A stretch of DNA of 64,000 nt from Roseiarcus sp963741405 (GCA_963741405.1 CAVUHX010000017.1:1-64000), one strand, 5' to 3'; shown: positions 53,683 to 63,251, numbered from the stretch's first letter. Notes: generated by a model not told the origin, from the sequence alone. Made by a program: numbers and translations.

Positions 53683-54235
53683 GTGAAGACGAATCGCTAT
53701 TTCCTCAGCGCAGCGGATCGGGCCGACCTGGTGAAGATCGTCAGGGACGGGCTGGAGGAGCATCGCATCGTCCGCCGGGCGAATGCCATCCTTCTGCTCG
53801 ACAAGAGCTGGTCCTACGCCGAGGTCGCCGAAGCGCTGTTCCTCGACGACTCGACCATCCGCATCTGGCTCAAGGAATTCCAGGAAGGCGGCGTCGAGGC
53901 GCTCGTCCTGTTCGACCTGAAGGGCGAAGCCGGACGGCCGGCACCCCTCCAGATCGACGAATTGCGCGCCTGGGCGACGGAGGTGCTGCCGACGTCGACC
54001 ACCGAAATCGGGCAATTCATCCTGGATCGGTTCGGGTTCGACTATGGCCGCTCTGGACTGATCAAGCTGATGAACCGCATCGGATTCGACTGGAAGAAGC
54101 CGGAATCCGTGCCCGGCAAGATCGACGTGGAAACCCAGCAAAAGTTCATCGACGCGCATGAGGACTTGCGCAACTCGCTCGGCCCGGACGAGACGGTCGT
54201 CTACGTCGACGCCGTCCATCCGACCCAGGCGATCA
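53683..54235 (+). mobile_element. IS630-family transposase, truncated
   Basis: From a GTG at 53683 (MKTNRYFLSAADRADLVKIV). HTH domains read AEVAEALFLDDSTIRIWLKE and TEIGQFILDRFGFDYGRSGL. The first catalytic Asp lies in VVYVDAVHPTQ, and the rest of the DDE domain is missing after about 54235, where sequence of a membrane-protein gene on the other strand starts. 53436-53682 holds the IS630 left flank and nothing else that I can name. Confidence 0.85.
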
Positions 54236-54470
54236 TCAGCGCGACGGTGCCCAGTCCCGTCAACGCAAGCCCCAGGTGTCGTGTTTCCGAGACCTGCGCG
54301 CCGGTCGTTGCATTGAGCTGACCAATTTCCTGTACCACTTTGTAGATTGTGAATCCGAAGGTCATCATGGAGAAGGACGTCCGGACCCACCCCATGAGCG
54401 TGCGCTCGGCGGCGAGACGGGTTCGGTCCAGCGCAAGGATGTCGTTCAGACCGAGCTTCGTCTCGTTCAT
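54201..54470 (-). pseudogene. DUF202 (YidH-like) membrane protein, 3' end removed by IS630
   Basis: From the ATG at 54470: NDILALDRTRLAAERTLMGW, VRTSFSMMTFGFTIYKVVQE and LGLALTGLGTVALMIAW. DUF202 proteins have two or three helices and about 110-120 residues; here the last helix is replaced after about 54235 by IS630 sequence (GWTAST is foreign). Confidence 0.75.
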
Positions 54471-54781
54471 GCGATGCCGCTCCTCAGTGTTTCTGCGACC
54501 CGGGTGACGACACCGCGCACGATGACATTGGGCGCGATCGCCAGCAGGGCCGCGACAATCAGCGCCTCGCACGGATACACCTTGAGGACGATGACCCGAG
54601 AGTCGAGGCCCAGCAGAATCGCGACGAGGAACACCTTGCCGATCCGCGTCCAGCCTTCCTTGGCAAGCGCGGCGCGATTGCCCGGCCCTGTCAGAACCGC
54701 CCACAAATAGGGCGGCTTGCCGAGCCGAGCGCCCTGCAAGCTGGCGACGATCACGAAAAAGGACGCCACGACCGGCTGCAA
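54467..54781 (-). CDS. Small membrane protein of unknown function
   Basis: 104 residues from a TTG at 54781; it overlaps the DUF202 start as ATGA. Hydrophobic segments are VASFFVIVASLQGA, VFLVAILLGLDSRVIVL and ALIVAALLAIAPNVIVRG. The two genes were probably a unit before IS630 hit. Unrecognised family. Confidence 0.6.
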   Translation of the reverse strand: MQPVVASFFVIVASLQGARLGKPPYLWAVLTGPGNRAALAKEGWTRIGKVFLVAILLGLDSRVIVLKVYPCEALIVAALLAIAPNVIVRGVVTRVAETLRSGIA

Positions 54782-54865
54782 GATGGAACCGGAAGCTCAT
54801 CGGGCCGGTGAGACGATCGGCAAGGTTTTCCCGGATATGGGCCAACACCGACGATGGTCTCCCAT

Positions 54866-55528
54866 TCACCCGAGGATGTTGATGGCGCGCGAGGCGGCGA
54901 TGGCGAGCGTGGCGAGCGAAATGCAGCTCTCGAGCATCACCAGCAGTTTCGCTCGCGCCGTCAGCGGCGCGGCGTCGGTGGCGCTGAACGCGGTTGCGGT
55001 CGAGAAGGCGAGAAACAGATAGTCGACATAGGTCGGCCGCCAGCCGGGCGCGGTCTCGCTCTGAACTCACGTTTGCGGGAAGAGCCAGTCCGGCGGAGCG
55101 GCGGATTCGTTCGCGCGGTCTTCGGGACCGCCGCGATCGAGGTCCCAGTAGACGATCGAGAACGCCAGCACGTTGGTGACCCAGGCTTCTATGCCCGCGG
55201 TCAGCAGTTGCTGGCCCGCGTGCTTCGTCGTCTCGCGCATGATTTCGATGACCAGGAAGGCGACGACGACGAGAGTCATAGTGAGCAGGGCCGTCGACAG
55301 CGTTAGCATCGCCCATCGCTCTATCCGCAGCCAGCGCGCCCGATTGCCACCGAGCCGGACGCCGATTATCAGCGCGATGAGGGCGAAGCCGACGGCGAAT
55401 CCGGACCAGCTCGGCAGGAACCGCGAGCGCTCCGGCATCAGCGAGAACAGCGACAAGACCGCGAAGATCGCAAGCGTTACGGGCCAGCGAGGCTCGACGC
55501 GGGCGGCCGAGCCAGCCTCGTTCGCCAC
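54866..55528 (-). pseudogene. DUF1345-like membrane protein gene with an in-frame TGA
   Basis: From the ATG at 55528 the frame runs through VTLAIFAVLSLFSLMPE and TNVLAFSIVYWDLDRGG to DWLFPQT, then a TGA (55067-55069), and in the same frame goes on: VQSETAPGWRPTYVDYLFLA, FSTATAFSATDAAPLTARAK, ending AINILG at 54866. The part after the stop is the conserved second half of the family. One substitution would restore it. Confidence 0.65.
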
Positions 55529-55608
55529 CGGTGCGACAGGGCCCAGATTTTCGCGGCTGAATTCACCGATAGCCCACTACGACCAGATTTGCCTGGGAGA
55601 GGTCGCCC

Positions 55609-56760
55609 TCATCTGGGCGGAGACCCTTGCGCGCCGAGGGTCTCGGACGTTTCGACGGAGGCCGCTGCGGCGCCCACGCCCTTCGCTGCGGTCTCCAGCA
55701 TTCGATCCGCAAGCCCCTCGTGGGTGTCGTCGAGGCTCTCCCCGGCCGCGAAACGGTCGGCCACGATCTGGACCATCTCCGAGCTCTTGACGAACTTGTT
55801 GTGATTGACCTTGTCGTCGGACTGCAGCTTCGAGAGGTCGTAGACGGTGACGTCGTCCTTCGCGAGGTGGGACTTGTAAGGCTCGGCCGTCGGGTCAATG
55901 GCGCCCAGGCGCGCGTCGCTTCCCCAAATCCAGCCGGACAGCGCCAGCGCGCGGTCATCCTTCGACGCGAAGAGAGTGAAGCGCGGACGCGGAGAGCCCA
56001 TGTCGGCGATGTCGTTGTCAAACTGGTCGACATCGATGTCGGGCGCGGCGAGCATGACGTCGCTGATTTTGGCGGGCAGCCGCCGATCACGGATCGCCAT
56101 CTGACGCAGCGTCTCCATCAAGAGGCAGTTGCCCATGGAGTGGGCCAGGATGTCGATCTCGGCGACCGCCGGGTCGCGCGAAAGCCTAACCAGGACCTCT
56201 TCGAGCGCGTCGCGCGACAGGCCCGCACTCTCGCGGTCGTAGCCGTATGCCAGCGCGTTGGCGCGCGAGGGCCATGTGAACAACACCGGCACGACCTCGG
56301 CATTCGTGTCATGCACAATTTGCGCGAAGCGGAAGACCGCGTCGTCGAACCGATTGTTGTAGCCGTGGACGAAAACGAGCGCGCGGCGCTTGGGCACAGA
56401 CGCCGCTCGGGCGCGAACCCATCGATCAAAATCCGCTTGTTCGACCTGAGCGACTTTTCGGGCGACGAAGGCCGTCGCAGGATCTCCCGGGACGCGAGCC
56501 GGCAAGTTCACTTCCCCCGGCTTGCGCGCCCGGTCTGGAGGAATGGAGACCACGATGTTGGTGTAGGTCAGCCCGACGCCCCGTTCGCCGGTGTACAGCT
56601 CGCCCGGATTCGCCGCACGGCGCCGCGTCGTGGCGACGATCATGTCGACTGTCGACGCGCCCTCCACGGTCGCCGCGACAGGCGTCAATAGGTCGCTCGG
56701 CGCGCTGGCGCAGGCTCCCAGCGCAGTCGCGAAAGCGGCAGCGAGCGCGATGTTTTTCAT
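55609..56760 (-). CDS. Lipoprotein alpha/beta hydrolase, DUF900 type
   Basis: 383 residues from the ATG at 56760. Signal and lipobox: IALAAAFATALGACASAP (Cys at LGAC). Hydrolase: KRRALVFVHGYNNRFDDAVF, TWPSRANALAYGYDRESA, nucleophile in ILAHSMGNCLLMETL, Asp in LAAPDIDVDQF. The family is anchored facing the periplasm; the substrate is unknown. It is 44 bases from the porin stop, so possibly in that operon. Confidence 0.85.
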   Translation of the reverse strand: MKNIALAAAFATALGACASAPSDLLTPVAATVEGASTVDMIVATTRRRAANPGELYTGERGVGLTYTNIVVSIPPDRARKPGEVNLPARVPGDPATAFVARKVAQVEQADFDRWVRARAASVPKRRALVFVHGYNNRFDDAVFRFAQIVHDTNAEVVPVLFTWPSRANALAYGYDRESAGLSRDALEEVLVRLSRDPAVAEIDILAHSMGNCLLMETLRQMAIRDRRLPAKISDVMLAAPDIDVDQFDNDIADMGSPRPRFTLFASKDDRALALSGWIWGSDARLGAIDPTAEPYKSHLAKDDVTVYDLSKLQSDDKVNHNKFVKSSEMVQIVADRFAAGESLDDTHEGLADRMLETAAKGVGAAAASVETSETLGAQGSPPR

Positions 56761-56804
56761 CGCTCCAATTTGTCGCCGGCGCGTACCGATCTTTGAGATC
56801 ATGA

Positions 56805-58301
56805 TTAGAACCTGACCTGTCCCCGCAGACCGACGAACACGACTGTCGAATTGTTCGCGACCGTAGGGTTGACGATTGCCGGCTCGACCGTCTGCGCCTT
56901 GATCGCCGGCGCGATGACCTGAAGGTCGGCAGTAAGGCGGAACCACTTCGCTATCGCGAAATTGTAAAACATTTCGGCTCCGTACTCGTCGCCGAGCGTG
57001 ATCAACGGGTACAGGTGCTGTTTCAAGATATCGCTGTAGCCCTCGTAGAAAACTCCGACGCCGAACCGGTCGTCCAATCGTCCGGGAAGAGGACTCGTCC
57101 CTCCAATGCCGCCGAGCGCCGACCATTGTAGCGAGTTGGGATTGCCGTCCGACCAAGCCGCCTGTCCGAACAATCCCCAGGACTTGGACGGTTCCGTCTG
57201 GCTTTGCCAAAGCGTCTGCTCGAACGAATAGCCGACCCACCACCGTCCGCGCTTCTCGGTCGTCTCCGCTCGCAACTCGGGAGGGAGATAGTTTTCGGCG
57301 TCCTGGCCCCACAAGGCTTGGGTAATGAAAGCTTTGATGAGTGCCGCCCTGAAAGCGGGGTTGGCGAATTTGCTCAGGTCAGGGAGGCTTGCGAAGTCCG
57401 TGCCCTTTTCGCTGCTGATCGCGGCCATGAACGAATCGCTGCGAGCGAGGCCCAGGAGGTTGCTCGACACGTCCATCGAGCCTCTGAGCGTCACCCCCGC
57501 GCTGAAGGGACTTTCAAATCCGGTGTAGTTGATCGCATCAGTCGGGTCGTAGACCATCAGCGTGAAGGAGAGCGGATTGATCTTATAGATACCCATCGCG
57601 CCGAACGCCGCGACGGGCACGATGCCGCTCGGCGGTCCGACGAATGCGGTGTTCCAGAAAGATTCGACGCCACGCCCGCCGCTGAACTTGTGGCCGCTGG
57701 CGTAGAAGTCGAACATGTTCGTCTTGCCCGCCAGGAGCGTCAAATTCGAGCCGAAACGCTGCGAGACGTAGACGCTGCTGAAGTCCCCGCCCGGGTGGTT
57801 TAGGACCGGAAAGGTCATCGCCGTGTTGTTGGGGATGGTCGTGCCCCCGACGTAGCCCGGCGTCGTGCCGACGTTGTACTCGCCATGCACCTGAATGCCG
57901 AAGCCGTTCCAGAGCCCCAGCTTGCCGCCGTCGATGCTGAGAAACAGATCGCCCTTCCCGCCGAAGTCGAACGTGTGATCAGCGTTTCCGGCGGTCGGCC
58001 CCTCGTAGAACCCCGTCAGCGAAGGCAGGACGGTGATTCCGCGGGCCGACAGATCGTCGCGCACGCCGCCCCAGTCGCCGGTTAAGGTGGAGCGGTCGAG
58101 CACAGGTCCGCCATAGGCGGCGCCCGGGGCGGCCTCTTGGGCGCACGAAGGACTGTTAGCCGCACACGCCAGCGCGGCGGCGGCGCAAGCGGCTGTCAGC
58201 AAGGGCGGACAGCGACGGCCAAATCCCGTTCGCACCGTACTCCGTTCCTTTGTCACCGCTGAACCCAGCAGTTCCCGATCGATCCGCCCGCAAAACCTCA
58301 T
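56805..58301 (-). CDS. oprB: OprB-family carbohydrate-selective outer-membrane porin
   Basis: About 498 residues if started at 58301 (ATGA overlap with the upstream dehydrogenase gene). Signal region LLTAACAAAALACAANSPSC ends at AQ. Mature DRSTLTGDWGGVRDDLSARG is the OprB signature, followed by many alternating strands and a terminal Phe (LRGQVRF), as expected for Bam recognition. It would admit sugars or other neutral solutes. Confidence 0.9.
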   Translation of the reverse strand: MRFCGRIDRELLGSAVTKERSTVRTGFGRRCPPLLTAACAAAALACAANSPSCAQEAAPGAAYGGPVLDRSTLTGDWGGVRDDLSARGITVLPSLTGFYEGPTAGNADHTFDFGGKGDLFLSIDGGKLGLWNGFGIQVHGEYNVGTTPGYVGGTTIPNNTAMTFPVLNHPGGDFSSVYVSQRFGSNLTLLAGKTNMFDFYASGHKFSGGRGVESFWNTAFVGPPSGIVPVAAFGAMGIYKINPLSFTLMVYDPTDAINYTGFESPFSAGVTLRGSMDVSSNLLGLARSDSFMAAISSEKGTDFASLPDLSKFANPAFRAALIKAFITQALWGQDAENYLPPELRAETTEKRGRWWVGYSFEQTLWQSQTEPSKSWGLFGQAAWSDGNPNSLQWSALGGIGGTSPLPGRLDDRFGVGVFYEGYSDILKQHLYPLITLGDEYGAEMFYNFAIAKWFRLTADLQVIAPAIKAQTVEPAIVNPTVANNSTVVFVGLRGQVRF

Positions 58302-59080
58302 TCCATGAACCAACCATGACTCACGACCAGCGACTGGCCGGTCAAGGCGTTGTTGGCGAAAGCAGCAAAGAACAAGGTGGCCTCGGCCACGTCCTGAACG
58401 GTCGTGAACTCGCCGTCGACGGTGTCCTTCAGCATGACGTTCTTCACCACCTCGTCCTCGGTGATGCCGAGCTCCTTGGCCTGCTCGGGAATCTGCTTGT
58501 CGACCATGGGCGTGCGGACGAACCCCGGGCAAACCACGTTTGCATGCACACCGTACTGCGCGCCCTCCTTGGCTACGACTCGCGCGAGCCCGATGAGGCC
58601 GTGTTTGGCCGTCACATACGGCGCCTTGAGCTTCGAGGCTTCCTTCGAGTGGACGGAGCCCATGTAGATGACGCTGCCGCCGAGGCCGGATTTGTACATA
58701 TGCGGGAGACAAGCGCGGGTCGTGAGAAAGGCGCCGTCGAGATGGATCGCCAACATCTTTTTCCAGTCGGCGTAACTCAATTTTTCGAGCGGACTCACGA
58801 TCTGGATGCCCGCGTTGCTGACAAGGATGTCGACCCCGCCGAACGCAGCGACCGTCGCCGCAACCCCGGAATTGACGGCCTCTTCGTCACAGACGTCCAT
58901 TGCGACGCCGATGGCCTCGCCACTTCGTTTCCGAATCTCCGCGGCTGTTGCTTCGGCGGCCTCCTTGTTCAGGTCGGCGATAGCCACTTTCGCCCCTTCG
59001 CGCGCGAAGGTGAGCGCGATCTCCTTGCCGATTCCGCTGGCGGCGCCGGTGACGATGGCGGACTTGCCCTTGAGCTTCAT
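58298..59080 (-). CDS. bdhA: D-3-hydroxybutyrate dehydrogenase
   Basis: 260 residues. Cofactor motif TGAASGIGKEIALTFAREGA, SNAGIQ, catalytic GSVHSKEASKLKAPYVTAKH, and the specific VCPGFVRTPMVDKQIPEQAK and SLVVSHGWFME endings. It oxidises 3-hydroxybutyrate to acetoacetate. The next upstream gene makes acetoacetate decarboxylase, so the pair could turn PHB monomers into acetone. 9 bases separate them. Confidence 0.92.
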   Translation of the reverse strand: MKLKGKSAIVTGAASGIGKEIALTFAREGAKVAIADLNKEAAEATAAEIRKRSGEAIGVAMDVCDEEAVNSGVAATVAAFGGVDILVSNAGIQIVSPLEKLSYADWKKMLAIHLDGAFLTTRACLPHMYKSGLGGSVIYMGSVHSKEASKLKAPYVTAKHGLIGLARVVAKEGAQYGVHANVVCPGFVRTPMVDKQIPEQAKELGITEDEVVKNVMLKDTVDGEFTTVQDVAEATLFFAAFANNALTGQSLVVSHGWFME

Positions 59081-59089
59081 GTCATTGCC

Positions 59090-59830
59090 TCATTTGGCCA
59101 GATAGTCGTGAACGACTTTGCCGAGTCCCAGCGTCATGTCGGACAGGATGTGCACGCCGCTGATGACCTCGCGCACCGGCAGCGACGCCACCGGCGCAAG
59201 CGCGTGATGAAACAGCTCGATCGCCGCCGGGCCTTCCCAGGCACCCTTCACCGTAATGTCCTCCATGAAGTAACGCACGAGCTCGCAGATGCGCGGCCTG
59301 CCGTCGACATGGGGAATGATTTTCAGCAGGAAGTTCGGCTCCGACATCGACGCCAGGATCGGCTCGTGCGCGACTGCCCGATGCTTGTAACCCATCGTCG
59401 CCACCGCGACGGGGACGGGGCCGTATCTCAGCACGCCGCCAAGCGTGTCCTTCTCGACCCTGAGCTCCGGATACGCCAGCTTCTTCGGAAAGCCCCAGAG
59501 TTCGCGCCCGCCTGCGATCGGCGCATGATCGTTGAGGTACATGGCGTGGACATAGCCCCCGCGCTCGCCGCGGAAGCTGACGGGGATCACCTGGCCGCTT
59601 TCGGAGTAGTCGCCGAAGCCGGTCGAGTTGGGCATGCGGATGAATTCGTACTTGACGATCGGATCAGTCATTTCCAGCGGTGCCGGAATCACCGCCTTGA
59701 GCGCCTCGGGGTCGGTCCGATAGGTGACGATGAAGAACTCGCGATCAATGAAACGGTACGGTCCGGGCGGAAACGCCGGACTGGTCAACGGCATCGCGAA
59801 CGCCCGCCTCCGGACTTCAGACTCTTCCAT
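59090..59830 (-). CDS. adc: Acetoacetate decarboxylase
   Basis: 246 residues. The Schiff-base lysine lies in GGRELWGFPKKLAYPELRVE (second Lys of the pair, the neighbour lowering its pKa), with VKYEFIRMPNSTGFGDY and GGYVHAMYLND. It splits acetoacetate to acetone and CO2. Start at 59830; 26 bases after the patatin gene. Confidence 0.92.
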   Translation of the reverse strand: MEESEVRRRAFAMPLTSPAFPPGPYRFIDREFFIVTYRTDPEALKAVIPAPLEMTDPIVKYEFIRMPNSTGFGDYSESGQVIPVSFRGERGGYVHAMYLNDHAPIAGGRELWGFPKKLAYPELRVEKDTLGGVLRYGPVPVAVATMGYKHRAVAHEPILASMSEPNFLLKIIPHVDGRPRICELVRYFMEDITVKGAWEGPAAIELFHHALAPVASLPVREVISGVHILSDMTLGLGKVVHDYLAK

Positions 59831-59856
59831 GCAAAGCTTCCTTCCTGGTCTGGACG

Positions 59857-61005
59857 CTAGAGTTCGAAGACGCGCACGCCGTTTCCGTAGTCGGTGACGC
59901 GGCAGGCTTCGGGGTGCGTCAGCACTTTCTGCACATCGTACTGACCGCCACGCCAGAGATCGTCGATGGTCGCTCGCGAGAACTCGTAGTCCTTGAAGTC
60001 TGACGACCCGGTGTCATGCCGATTGACGAGGTGGACCAGCGACAGCGGTCCTCTCTGGCTCACCTCCGCCAGCTTTTGTACCTGCGGATCGGAGCGCAGC
60101 GACTCTGGCAGCTTGGCGAGAACATCGGCCAGTGTACTGCGCAGCGTTTCGATTTTTCGGATCAGGGTATCGGTCAGGCGCTGCTTGCTCTGGTACTGAA
60201 TGTCTTTTGCTCGCTCCTGCACCTGGTTGAGATTCTGTGGCAATTCGCCCTTTCCGCTGAACAGATCGACCGCCACGACGAGCGCGCTGATGCGGAAATC
60301 CTCGCACACATATTGCAGCGGCGTGTTCGACATGATGCCGCCGTCCCAATAGAACTCGCTGTCGATTGCGACCGGCGGGAACCCAGGGGGAAGCGCGCCG
60401 CTGGCCATGACGTGGTCCGCAGCGATGACATCCCGCGCGCTGTCGAAATAGCGGGACTCGCCGGTGCGCACGTTGACTGTACCCAGTGAAATCCGTACGT
60501 CGCCATTGTTGATGCGATCGAAGTCGACGAGGTCATTGAGCGTCGCCCGCAACGGCTCTGTGTCGTAAAAGCTCATCGCCGCCAGGCTCCCGTCGGGCGC
60601 CAAATAGGGCGGCGGCAAACGCGGCGCGAAAAATCCCGGGACGCCGAAAGTCGCTACGGCGGCGGCGCTCATCCGGTTCATCAGGGGTCGCGCGAAGTCC
60701 ATTCCGGCCGGCAAGACAAAAGGCGAGCGCTCCGAAACGCAATTCCAGAATTCGCGCAGCCGCTCGATCCGGCGTTCCGGCGGGTTGCCGGCGATCAGCG
60801 CAGAATTTATCGCCCCGATCGACACGCCGGCTACCCAGTTGGGGGTGAAGCCAACCTCGGCAAGGCCCTCGTAGACACCTGCCTGATAGGCGCCCAGAGC
60901 GCCTCCGCCTTGCATCACCAGAACGCGGCGGTCGTGATCTATGAAAGCAGTCGCCGCAGAGGACGGTTGGGATCGAGTCTTGCCTGGGCTGGGCATCGCA
61001 ATCAC
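59857..61005 (-). CDS. Patatin-like phospholipase with DUF3734 C-terminus
   Basis: 382 residues from a GTG at 61005 (or the ATG at 60996). Oxyanion loop MQGGGALGAYQAGVYEGL, catalytic Ser in GVSIGAINSALIAG, Asp in FYWDGGIMSNTPL. The DUF3734 tail follows. In alphaproteobacteria this type is often next to bdhA and acts with PHB metabolism; lipid hydrolysis is the basic activity. Confidence 0.9.
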   Translation of the reverse strand: MIAMPSPGKTRSQPSSAATAFIDHDRRVLVMQGGGALGAYQAGVYEGLAEVGFTPNWVAGVSIGAINSALIAGNPPERRIERLREFWNCVSERSPFVLPAGMDFARPLMNRMSAAAVATFGVPGFFAPRLPPPYLAPDGSLAAMSFYDTEPLRATLNDLVDFDRINNGDVRISLGTVNVRTGESRYFDSARDVIAADHVMASGALPPGFPPVAIDSEFYWDGGIMSNTPLQYVCEDFRISALVVAVDLFSGKGELPQNLNQVQERAKDIQYQSKQRLTDTLIRKIETLRSTLADVLAKLPESLRSDPQVQKLAEVSQRGPLSLVHLVNRHDTGSSDFKDYEFSRATIDDLWRGGQYDVQKVLTHPEACRVTDYGNGVRVFEL

Positions 61006-61142
61006 TTTTCACTGAGTCGGCGCATTCAAGCGAACGGGCCGAATCTGGAAACAAGGCCCCCGAGGATCGAGAGTCCGAGGCGGACAACAACAGAGGCGAC
61101 CAGCAACGTCAGACATTCGTCCAGCGCTCCACCGGTACGTCG

Positions 61143-61403
61143 CTATCGGCGGCGGCCGACTCTATTGACTCCGCCATTGCGGTTGCCCGGTCGAGGCGCG
61201 GTAACGTGGCCTACTCCAACGTGGCCTACTCCAACGTGGCCCACTCCGACAGGCCGAGCAACGAGACGAACGCCGGGCCGTGCTACGCACCCGTACGGAT
61301 AATCGATGTAGGTGCAATAAATGACGGCATTTGCAACTTCCGTCGTCGCCACGAGCCCTATGAGCGTCGCGATTGCGACAAGCATCAGCTTCATTTTGGA
61401 CAT
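61143..61403 (-). CDS. Small secreted protein with GVGHV repeats
   Basis: 86 residues from the ATG at 61403, with GGAG 7 bases upstream. Signal LMLVAIATLIGLVATTEVAN-A, then YCTYIDYPYGCVARPGVR with two cysteines, then three GVGHV units encoded by near-perfect 15-bp tandem repeats (61206-61250), ending basic (NRVGRRR). Unknown family; the His-rich repeats may bind metal. Confidence 0.6.
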   Translation of the reverse strand: MSKMKLMLVAIATLIGLVATTEVANAVIYCTYIDYPYGCVARPGVRLVARPVGVGHVGVGHVGVGHVTAPRPGNRNGGVNRVGRRR

Positions 61404-61443
61404 CTGAAAACTCCGTTTCATGCTACCGTCTAAGGACAAGCGC

Positions 61444-63153
61444 CTATGTCACTTCGGCCCTCGCATCGAACAGTCCATTGTGGGCGAGGGAGAGCATGCC
61501 TCCCGAGACGTCGCAGGCCTTGAATCCGTTCTGCAGCAGGATTCGCGTCGCCGCGTAGGCCCGTTGGCCGGAGCGGCACACGACATGGATCTCGCGGTCG
61601 CGCGGCAGCTCTTTGAGGCGTGTCCGCAATTCTCCAATGGGAATGTTCACCGCTCCCGGATAGTTCTCCACTGCGAGTTCGAACGGTTCGCGAACATCCA
61701 GGACGAACCCCGCCTTGGCCGCTTCCCAGTGACTGATTGGCATGTCGCCGCGCAGCACATCGGCGGCTACCATCCCGGCGAAATTGACCGGGTCCTTGGC
61801 GCTGCCGAATTGGGGAGCGTAGCAGAGCTCCGCCTCTTCGAGGTCATAGACGGATGCGCCCATCTGGAGCGCCATCGCCAGCGCGCTGATCCGCTTGTCG
61901 ACGTTGTCTTCGCCGAGCGCCTGGGCGCCGAGCAGGCGTCCGTCGGACTTGCGGAAGATCACCTTCATCGCGATCGGCCGCGCGCCCGGATAATATCCTG
62001 CGTGCGAGTTGGGATAGAGGTAGATTTTCTCGTAGTCCTTGTCGCCGATCCGGATGAGCGTCTTCTCGCTGGCGCCGGTCCAGGCGGCCGCGGCGTTGAA
62101 GAGCCCGATGATTGACGTGCCCTGGCTGCCGCGGAAGTGGGAGTCGCGCCCGGCAATCACATCGGCCGCGATGCGGCCCTGCCGGTTCGCCGGGCCGGCG
62201 AGCGCGATGAGCGCCCATTCGCCGGTCACGAAATCCTTGACTTCGACAGCGTCGCCAACTGCCAAGATGTCCGGGTTGCTCGTTCGCATCTGGTCGTCGA
62301 CCCGGATGCCGCCGCGCTCGCCGATCGTCAGGCCGGCCATTTTGGCGAGCGTGGTATCGGGACGGACGCCAAGCGACAATATTACGATGTCGGCCGGATA
62401 AACCTTCCCGGATTTCGTTTCGACGTCGATGGCGTTGTTCGCGGCCTGCTTGAACGCGGCCACACCGTCACCAAGCGCGAGACGAATTCCATGCCGCTCC
62501 ACATAGCCTTCCACAATCCGCGCCATCTCCCGGTCGAGCGGCGCCAGGACCTGATCGAGCATCTCGACCAGCGTGACGTCGAACCCCCGATGGACGAGGT
62601 TCTCCGCCGTCTCGAGGCCGATGAACCCGCCGCCGATAACCACCGCGCGTGTCTTGGGCCTCACCGTCTGGAACCCGGAGTACCGGTGCATGCCCGAGAG
62701 GAATAGAGAGCCTTTTTCGATCCACTCGCGGATGGCTCGCGCGTCGGGCACGGTCCTGACCTGGAAAATCCCCGGCAGATCGATGCCCGGCAGGGGCGGA
62801 CGCACCGACGGCGCTCCGGGCGAAAGCACCAGCTTGTCGTAGGATTCGGCCGTGACCTTGCCGGTCGCGACATCGCGCAGATCGATGGTCTTCTTTTCTG
62901 GCGAGATCGCGACCGCCTCGCAGCCGGTTCTCGCGTCGACGGCGAACTGGCTGCGGAACGTCTCGGCGTCCGCCACCAGCAGGCTCGACTCCTTCTCGAT
63001 CACGCCCCCGACATGATACGGCAGTCCGCAGTTCGCATAAGAAACGTACGGCCCGCGTTCGACCATGAGAATCTCGGCCTTCTCGTCCAATCGACGCAGC
63101 CGCGCCGCACAGGATGCGCCGCCCGCCACGCCGCCCACGATGATGACTTTCAT
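61444..63153 (-). CDS. cdr: CoA-disulfide/persulfide reductase fused to a rhodanese domain
   Basis: 569 residues. FAD fold VIIVGGVAGGASCAARLRRL, redox Cys in YVSYANCGLPYHVGG, NADH fold VVIGGGFIGLETAENLV, then the dimerisation domain. The last 110 residues are a rhodanese with Cys in HVVCRSGQRAYAA. The fusion reduces CoA or glutathione persulfides or polysulfide and releases sulfide. It has no frame breaks. It starts 154 bases from the regulator gene, divergently. Confidence 0.9.
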   Translation of the reverse strand: MKVIIVGGVAGGASCAARLRRLDEKAEILMVERGPYVSYANCGLPYHVGGVIEKESSLLVADAETFRSQFAVDARTGCEAVAISPEKKTIDLRDVATGKVTAESYDKLVLSPGAPSVRPPLPGIDLPGIFQVRTVPDARAIREWIEKGSLFLSGMHRYSGFQTVRPKTRAVVIGGGFIGLETAENLVHRGFDVTLVEMLDQVLAPLDREMARIVEGYVERHGIRLALGDGVAAFKQAANNAIDVETKSGKVYPADIVILSLGVRPDTTLAKMAGLTIGERGGIRVDDQMRTSNPDILAVGDAVEVKDFVTGEWALIALAGPANRQGRIAADVIAGRDSHFRGSQGTSIIGLFNAAAAWTGASEKTLIRIGDKDYEKIYLYPNSHAGYYPGARPIAMKVIFRKSDGRLLGAQALGEDNVDKRISALAMALQMGASVYDLEEAELCYAPQFGSAKDPVNFAGMVAADVLRGDMPISHWEAAKAGFVLDVREPFELAVENYPGAVNIPIGELRTRLKELPRDREIHVVCRSGQRAYAATRILLQNGFKACDVSGGMLSLAHNGLFDARAEVT

Positions 63154-63251
63154 ATTCAGATCCTCGTCGTAACGTCACGCGCCGTCCGAACTATTTTCTC
63201 GCAGCTTCAGTGAAATAATCATGAGGTTACATGGGATTGGGCCGAATCTAT

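Noticed and set aside
61206..61250. Tandem units considered as a CRISPR-like array
   Set aside because: Units are contiguous 15-mers with no spacers and translate as GVGHV in a signal-peptide protein.
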